A stretch of 64,000 nucleotides of DNA from Rhynchosporium graminicola. Lineage: Eukaryota; Ascomycota; Leotiomycetes; Helotiales; Ploettnerulaceae. The notes below the pieces were generated by a model that was not told the DNA's origin, made no database searches, and saw only the letters and a list, made by a program, of their open reading frames with translations. The stretch spans positions 346,113-410,112 of the forward strand of contig FJUW01000051.1 of the NCBI GenBank assembly GCA_900074885.1, given 5' to 3'. The translations under genes and the position numbers were made by a program. Positions 57,182 to 64,000 of this stretch are shown one piece after another. How positions within the stretch are numbered: position 1 is the first letter of the stretch; each line of letters opens with the position of its first letter.

Positions 57182-59096
57182 AGAAATGATATGTCATAAC
57201 GATAATGTCTTCCAAGAGGACTTGAGATATTTACGGTATATACGTTGGTCTTTGAAACACAGTAAATTTGCTTACAAAGGTACATTCTTCTGCCTTTGAC
57301 GAGGGCAGTGTCCCATTTCAGTAGGGAGTTCAATACGATGAAGTTTCAACCAGAGCCATAAAGTCTGGGTAGCTTGGTCTCTTGCGAAACAAGAGCTTTT
57401 TACCTTATGATTCGAACAAGTGTTGATAGGTTATGAAAGATCTATGGGACTTGACAAAACAAAACTTCATCTTTAGGGACAAAACTTATTTCACGCTTTC
57501 GCCGGACACGAACCCGATCAGCTTCAAATGTCAAACCAGCATGGCGTGGACATTGAACGGACGATTTTCGCGATTCAGGTTTCTACTCGCTCAGTTGAAG
57601 ACGCGACATCTTGGCCATGTGGCAGGGAAGGTTTTCCTCCACAATAACAAAAACCCGGGGTCCAGCAGCTTACCTGCGTAGCTTCATGGTTTTTGTCGTT
57701 CTTCTACATTAAAGGGTTAGAATCACGCCAGAGAATGAGAGTCATCTTCGTAGCCATGTCTCATCTTTTCATTTACATCTTTTCAAGACCATGAAATCCG
57801 AGATCTCAGGTAGGTAGAAGAGATGCAGATATGCAATTCAAAAACGCGCGAAATTCTTCGAATCCGACGGAAGGGGTGTTCCTGATAAACTTTGTTCTCC
57901 CATCTACCGTGGCGTCTTCCATTCCGTATGCCGCGGGTCGTCGAAGAATGCAGCGAGGGTGTTCTGTTGTGACAAGGAGGAGGGAAGAATGATTGCCAGA
58001 ACGGAGTGAGCCAGACCATCATCAATTTAGGCGGCCCCGTTCGTGACTTCGTTGACGGTATTCCATAGCTGGCGTGCATGCAACAACGCCATATCGCAGC
58101 CCACCCCATCTTGCACACGTCCCGACCTCTCCTTCCATCCTTCCTTCTCGTGAGTGGAGTGGGAGACGAAAGTCCAGATAGCGAGAATTCTGTGATAGTC
58201 TCCTACGTGTGTACTGTCCAGGGAGGGGCTCTCGTCTTATCGATTCCATAGGTCCTCAGTCGAGGATGACTAGGATAGCTTTTACACTGCGATTTACTGG
58301 ATTTGCCTAGCTGTTTCTAGACGATGCCATGTATCAATCGTGCTATAAGTACATAAGTATTAGCATACAGTACCAGCGAGCAGAATTCTCTGTATGTCGA
58401 CTGGAATGTATCAGAGGTGTAGTGCAGGATCTTGAATCTTATATATATTATCAAGAAGGAATTATTAGGAGCTAGATAGAGACTGTGAAGATAGGCGATA
58501 GCCGATAGATATTATTCATCTATCACTGCACGTAAAAATCCTCGTTTGAGATTCATTATCTTGGTACTATATTCAAACTAGATCGCCGTCCTTATTATCG
58601 TCGAGGCACGCGCTCGCTCGCTCGCTCGATATATGATCTTGAGAGGATAAAGATATATTAAGAAGATAAGGTACTAGATCTAGCTCTATTCTCTTCTTAT
58701 ACGTTAGTATAGGTATATCGTGACCTTTAATATGAAGAGAATATAGGTCTATAGATATGTTTTTACGTTTAATAATATCCTTAGTATACTTATCATATAT
58801 CTGTCTATGTATATATACAGGATCCCTAGCCTGACCCCGGAATAAGAGATTAGAGTATAGCGTTTCTTGAGGGGAAGGGGGGCGGACGGGAAGAGAGTGA
58901 GATAGCTTAGTTGGGAAGGAGGGCTTATAGCACGAAGTGATAGATAAGTATATCATGGAATCTGATCCTGTTCGATATAAAATTCAATCTTGATTGATAA
59001 ACCCTCGTTTAGGTTCTGAGCTCCTGCTTACCTTATCTAGGTAAGTATATATTAGAGAGAATTAGACTAGGTCTTAGTGACTTCCTAAGGGCTTTC
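57182..59096. other. Gene-poor transition to the right repeat edge
   Basis: No gene recognised. Composition becomes AT-rich from about 58300. A minus-strand frame of 127 codons at 58573-58956 lies in low-complexity DNA and is probably a relic of a repeat. Confidence 0.5.
58611..58628. repeat. (CGCT)n microsatellite
   Basis: Four and a half perfect CGCT units in otherwise AT-rich DNA. Confidence 0.9.
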
Positions 59097-59745
59097 TAGT
59101 GTGCGAAATAATTAGATTAGATTAGATTATAACTTCCTAATTAAATCTAATCAAAGGTAATTTGAACCTAATCAAATCTAATTAAATTATAATCGATTAT
59201 AATTAATTATAATTAATTAGGGCACGTGATCTAGGGCTAGGCTTAAAGGAGCTTAGATACTCGCTTAGGTTCCCTTTCTAGGCTTAGGCTCCCGCCTCGC
59301 TTCTTAGCCTAGATTCGCTTTAAAGCGAGATTCTAGTAGTAAGTAATCCAAATATAGAAATAACTAGAATTTACTAGAATTAACTAAGGTTCTATTAGTA
59401 ATATTAGCTTATTAGTAATAAATTAATAATTAAAATCTAGAAAATAAAAGAAATTACTAGAATATGATTAATAACTATAGAACTCTTAAAGATTTTCTAG
59501 AAGATTCTATTTTATTCTATCGATTTCTAATCCTTATTAATTAAAGAATCTATTAGTAATAAGCTTAGAAATTAATAGCTAAATAGAGTCTTCTAGAAAC
59601 TATATATTATATAGATAAGGGCCTTTACTCTCTTATAGAATCCGAAATATCTTCCTTAGATTTATCGATATCTACTAGTATTACTCTTATACTTATCTTA
59701 TTATTTCTAAACCTATTTTACTTTATAATATATATATATATTGAA

Positions 59746-59975
59746 AGGAATGTCCCTATTCTCGTATACCTTTAGGGACGGGGGCAATATTCACAGAGGA
59801 ATTAGACGCCAGTGGGTTAGACTGTTATCTTCATTAAGTGACTTTACTGCTTAAGTTGCAATAAGTATCGATCTACAATGTATCCCGGATATTCTTTAAT
59901 ATCCGGGCCTGTGCACTAGCTCTAGTCCCGATTAGGTTGCCACGTGATACTGCACTGAACACTAACTATTCTAAT
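59746..59975. mobile_element. Foreign insert of about 230 bp inside the right hAT copy
   Basis: The two hAT copies align on both sides of this segment but the left copy has only an AT microsatellite here. The insert has normal base composition with many CA and TG dinucleotides, so it looks less affected by RIP than its surroundings. Ends could not be fixed because they lie in AT repeats; a solo LTR or short nonautonomous element is possible. Confidence 0.5.
59884..59907. repeat. Perfect 10-bp inverted repeat with 4-nt loop
   Basis: CCCGGATATT, loop CTTT, AATATCCGGG. Lies inside the 230-bp insert. Confidence 0.85.
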
Positions 59976-60565
59976 AATATATATATATTATATCTTCTAC
60001 CGGGTATCAGACTGCTATTAGTATTAATCGAGCTCAAAACGAGCCCGATTATACGATTAATACTGACGATTTACCTCTTATCTTTAAGAAAGGTCTATTC
60101 TCTAAGACTTTAGAACCTATTAATCCTGACCCTACGGGGCCTAGATTAGTAATAGTTAAATGTCTTTATAAAGGCTGCTCGTAAGTATATTACCTTCTTT
60201 ATTATCACTTAATTATTATAATATATATTAATATAATAATCTTAATAGAAAAGTCTTCAGAAATCAAAGAGTTAATAACTCTATAAGTAATTATATTACT
60301 TACTATAAGGCTAATCATAAGGCCTATAATATTCAAAGAGTCTTAATAAAATTAGACTCGGAATAAAGTAAGTACTATATATATATTATATTTCTTTATT
60401 AAACTAACTAACTATTATTAGATACTTCCGATATCGAAGAAGCCTTTAGTAAAGGAAGTAATAGTAGTCAAACTACTATAGCTCAAGCCTTTAGAGGTCT
60501 TAAGCGGCCTGCTTCGCTTATAAAAGAGCCCTTTAATTTAAAGAAATATAAGTCGCTTTTAATTC

Positions 60566-60743
60566 GATTTTGTCACGGGTGAGCAACGCGTACGCAGATG
60601 GTCAAGTGTAGTATTCAAGAAGTTCGATACAGGAGAGAGTCAGGTTCTAGCCTGGCTCCGAGGGAAAACATGCGGGTGCCGCTAGGCTTAGTAAGCACAG
60701 GCATCGCCGGTGCTTAATCCTGGGGCTCGCCCCTTACAGATTT
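60566..60743. mobile_element. Solo-LTR-like insertion, 168 bp, with 5-bp target duplication
   Basis: The segment 60571-60738 starts TGTCAC and ends TTACA (TG...CA) and is flanked on each side by GATTT (60566-60570 and 60739-60743), the size of target duplication made by LTR-retrotransposon integrases. It interrupts the hAT transposase frame, which resumes on the other side. It is GC-rich with normal CA/TG content while its surroundings are heavily RIPped. Confidence 0.8.
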
Positions 60744-61507
60744 ATTATCGAAAATAATCTTTCGTTTAGAAGTATTTTAAGTACTTCTTTTAAAGAGTTA
60801 ACTCTTTATTCAAACGAGTAAGTTTTCTTATTATATTATTATATATCTTATATTAATTCTATATAATAGGTAATCTCCTCCTCTTTATAATAAAATACTT
60901 CACGACTATCTAAGTAGTATATTATAACGTTCCTGGTTCTGACTGATATGCGGTATACAGGCTCGTCAGTTAGTATTAGCTATAAAGTAAAGTAAATAAG
61001 AAGTTCGGTTCTTAATTGGAATTAAGATATTATAAGCAGGTATTAATTACTATATGAATTTGAGTACGAAGCTCCTATCTAATAGCAGAAGTGCTAGTCT
61101 TATATAGAATCTTCGTTCCCTTATACTAGCTGCGTAAGACCGTCTTACAGAGCGCGTAAGCTCTCGCGACTTATCTAGTAGTCTAGTATATCACGTGATC
61201 CTAGATTACCTATAGCTATAATACTATTATTACTTTAATACAGGTAGATATATAGTACTACTTGCTAATTTATATTATAACTATATTAGTGCCTTTCCTC
61301 TAATAGTACTAACTCTTTTCTAGTACTAAAACCCGTCTAGTACTTACTACTAGGTAGTACTATTAGTATTCTGATGCTAGGACGGTTTTAGTACTAAGAA
61401 CTATACTAGTTTATAATACTATCTCCCTTCTATCTTAGCGTGCTCTTACGCTTAAGTACGCCTAAGGAAATATCGACGACTACCTATAGCTGTCTCCTTC
61501 TTTTATT

Positions 61508-62060
61508 ATGCCCTCTGAACGCTTAACTAAACGAGTCGATTATATTATACTCGGAAGATAAATAGAATTAAGTAATAAAATTATAGTACTATATACTAGA
61601 TATGAAAAAGCGGAATATAAAGAGTATATATCGCTTCGCGATCCTAAACTAACTAGATATAGTTATTACGCCTAACTAAATAAATCCTGTGATATTCGTA
61701 TAAGGAACCGGATACCTATAGCTTCCGAATAGGATAGTTTAGATTCCTAAATCGAAAAATTAGAAGATAAGAAAGACTTAGCTATAGCTAAGTTCTATAC
61801 GCGAATTATAAGGTTAAAGAAATAGAAATATTTCTGATACGAATAGTAGTAAAAGATAATTACTACTAGTCTGAACTCGATAGCTAAGCTTAATACTCTT
61901 AAAGCTCTAGAAAAGAAAGAAAAGGAGAAATAAGAAAGGGAAAGGGTACTTAATAATACTAAGTTAGCAGGCGCGGAACCCTCTAGTTCCGACGTCCCTA
62001 TCGACCCCTTGTTCGACCCGATAATCGACCTTCCTTTTAACCTTACTAACTCGCTCTAGA
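61508..62060 (+). mobile_element. RIP-degraded coding remnant of a transposon
   Basis: A plus-strand frame from an ATG at 61508 continues for about 180 codons, interrupted only by TAA and TAG codons at places where CAA, CAG or TGG could have been. It is Lys/Glu-rich and helical, with a LNTLKALEKKEKEK stretch. Probably an accessory or gag-like frame of a mobile element; family not named. Confidence 0.45.
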
Positions 62061-64000
62061 TAGATCTAAGTTTTATTAATAGAAATTAGCTAGTAATACT
62101 AAGTAATAAAAGCTTAACTTAAGTTCCTATATATTTTCCGAATATAAGTAGTTCTTCTATTTCACTAGGTATCTGATAATATCTCGTTTATACTAATAGT
62201 CTAGTAGTTCCTCTATATTATATTCTACGAGTAGGTTAACTAGTTTAGCGTATATCTTCAGGGCTAGTAGTGCTCCTAGTAGTGCTTTTTCTAATAAGGA
62301 TATATAGAATATCAGGAATATCTTCTTTATTATAGCTAGTAGCTAGAGTTTATAATTTAAAGGTCCTTTAACTCGTTTAATTTTAAATAGTCTAAGTTTC
62401 TTATAATCTAGCTTATTACTTAGTCTCTATATATTAATATTTTTCCGTAGAAAGTAAACCCTATCCCTTTCTTATAGCGTTAGCTCCTAATTACGATTCT
62501 TATTATAGTAATACGTATTCTTCTCTGCTATAAACTAGAGTTCTTCTATAAGTTCCTTATAGAGGTCCTAGATATTCCTAACTTAGATATAAGCTATATT
62601 ATTATCCTTAACTATTAAATTAAGTTCTCTATAAGTGATAGGTTTATAATCGTAATTCGCGAAGAATAATATAACCTTTATTATTTCTATAGTTAAGCTA
62701 TTATATATAAATTCTACTAATAGTAGTAGTCCTACCTAATTATTTTATTAATAGTTAATATAGTAGTATAAGTATACTTTAACTACTTAGTTTATTCTTT
62801 TATTTCCTTTATTAGTCTAAGGATAGAAAGCTATTAATAGTTTTCGTTTAGTCCTTAGGAACTCTATTAAAGTATTCTAGAACTTTAATATAAATAACTT
62901 ATCTCGATCCGATATGATTTCTTCGGGTACTCTATACTTAGAGACTATCTCCTTAAGGTATACTTATACTAAGTATTCGGCTATAAGAGTAGATAAGACT
63001 AGTACTAAGATTATATACTTAATAAGTCTTTCTATAATAATAAGTATTATATTATAGCTAACTCCTATAACTAGGTCCTTCGATAGCAGTAATAGCCCTA
63101 TGAAGTCCTATAATATCGATTTCCAAGATATTAGTAGTATTAATACTATAATTATTTGCTTATAAGGTATATATTAGAAAGACTTATTTTTATTATAAGT
63201 ATTATAGTTAGCTAGTACTTCTTTAACTACTTAGCAGAGTCCTTTCGATTAATAGTTTCTTGAAATCCTTAGATATATTCTTTATATCCCTTAGTATCTA
63301 TACGCGGGAAGCTCGTATTATTCTTTAATATATACTTCTACTAAGCTTAATAGAAGCTAAATTTTCCTATTAACTCGTATAATACTATTCTTAATTATAT
63401 TCCTTATAATAAGTTCCTTAGTCTTATCTAAGGATATTCTATTCTTCTTCTAGGCCTCTTTTAAAGTATTATACTAAGGTCCTCTGATTTCTTACTTAAT
63501 CGTAGTAGCTTCTCGGATATTAGTAATTATATCTCTATTATCTAGCTATCTAAGTAAAGCGGTCTTATTATAGACCTTATTATTCTTATAACCTAGTAGT
63601 CTACTTAGAGTATCTACTCGTGTATTATCCTTTCCTTATATATACTTAATAACTAGATTAAAAGAGGCGAGTTCTTCTAACTATCAGGCTAATTAACGAT
63701 TATCTAAGACTTTAGTAGTTATAAAAGTTCAGAGATTTATATAGTTAGTATAGATAATAACTAGGAACTTAGCTCCTTATAAGTATATTTTCTAGTATTT
63801 AAGTACTTTAATAATCGCTTTAAGTTCTTTTTTATAGATATTATAATTCTATTTAGCCGGAGATATTTTCTCTAAAAAGTAAGCGACTAGGTATAGTTAT
63901 CTTTTGTTATCTTGCTATAGGTATACTATGCTAATATAAGTATTAGAGGTATTTATTTCTATTATACTTTCCTTCTCTTTATCGAAACTATATAAGATTA
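62061..64000 (-). mobile_element. Ty3/Gypsy retrotransposon pol remnant, RIP-degraded
   Basis: Read on the minus strand from the right edge, the sequence carries the RNase H region of Gypsy elements (about 64000-63600): a VAYF-like block, a YNIYKKELKAIIK block, an LVVICTN-x-x-NL block and a KDNTRVDTLSR block, with stops at positions explicable by C-to-T changes. Integrase-like sequence is expected to follow toward 62100 but is too altered to delimit. The element continues beyond the window. Confidence 0.7.

Larger units (their letters stand above)
59097..60840 (+). mobile_element. hAT-type DNA transposon, RIP-degraded, right inverted copy
   Basis: Begins TAGTGTGCGAAATAATTAG, the RIP-altered form of the CAGTATGCGAAATAATTAG end seen in reverse complement at 736, and aligns with the left copy to about 60080. 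Beyond that is a transposase relic: a frame to 60180 ending VIVKCLYKGCS at a GTAAGT donor; an exon-like piece at 60260-60365 with NSISNYITYYKANHKAYN, a BED-finger-like C...C...H...H tail; and a piece from 60430 on, FNLKKYKSLLIRF then FIIENNLSFRLVES across the inserted LTR, typical of hAT transposases. CA/TG depletion and TA excess show RIP. The 3' end was not located. Confidence 0.7.

Noticed and set aside
59746..59800. A second LTR with AGGAA target duplication
   Set aside because: The apparent AGGAA pair would enclose only about 48 bp that does not end in CA, so the duplication is probably chance.

Overview
This window looks like nuclear DNA of a filamentous ascomycete (Pezizomycotina). The gene content, especially several 2EXR-type genes, would fit a Leotiomycete, but that is inference and the species is not identified. 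The eukaryotic and fungal reading rests on short phase-conserved introns of about 40-120 bp with GT...AG ends and CTAAC/CTGAC-like branch sites, a perfect fungal Zn2Cys6 cluster, an Hce2-type secreted protein, a GH11 xylanase, Nog2, and AT-rich tracts depleted in CA/TG with a strong TA excess, the mark of repeat-induced point mutation (RIP).

Layout. Both edges are RIP-degraded transposons. The left edge (1-736) and the right edge (59097 to about 60840) are inverted copies of one hAT-type element whose CAGTG/TAGTG termini face inward, so they bracket about 58 kb of gene-bearing DNA. Beyond the right hAT copy lie a RIP-degraded coding tract (61508-62060) and a minus-strand Ty3/Gypsy pol remnant (62040-64000). 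A young-looking 168-bp solo-LTR-like insertion with a 5-bp target duplication sits inside the right hAT copy.

Between the edges, from left to right: an Hce2/Ecp2-like small secreted protein (2166-2866); a DHA2-type MFS transporter with two single-base frameshifts (3676-5419); a hypothetical protein (6354-7598); a Zn2Cys6 transcription factor (9691-11471); a decayed and an intact copy of a two-gene module (an uncharacterised small protein plus a 2EXR protein, 14221-19010) followed by a third 2EXR gene (20200-21595); a single-pass membrane protein (22868-24628); a conserved housekeeping island with Nog2 and mitoribosomal mS26 on a divergent promoter (28346-31711); two weak small genes; a KH-domain protein (35134-36574); a GH11 xylanase with an unusual repeat tail and XlnR/CreA-like upstream motifs (40925-42089); a small basic protein (42864-43157); a PPxY membrane protein (45231-45758); two tandem cysteine-rich paralogs sharing an intron position (46783-48714); an MFS pseudogene (49380-51020); a polytopic membrane protein pseudogene (52478-53886); and a fusion of two EthD-like barrels with an alpha/beta hydrolase (55523-57181).

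Taken together, the block mixes a small core-gene island (ribosome biogenesis and mitochondrial translation) with accessory genes for secretion, plant-polymer degradation, transport and regulation, many of them duplicated or decaying and spaced by gene-poor DNA. No tRNA, rRNA or CRISPR array was found. Exon coordinates were worked out by hand from reading-frame continuity and splice motifs; no transcript or database evidence was available.
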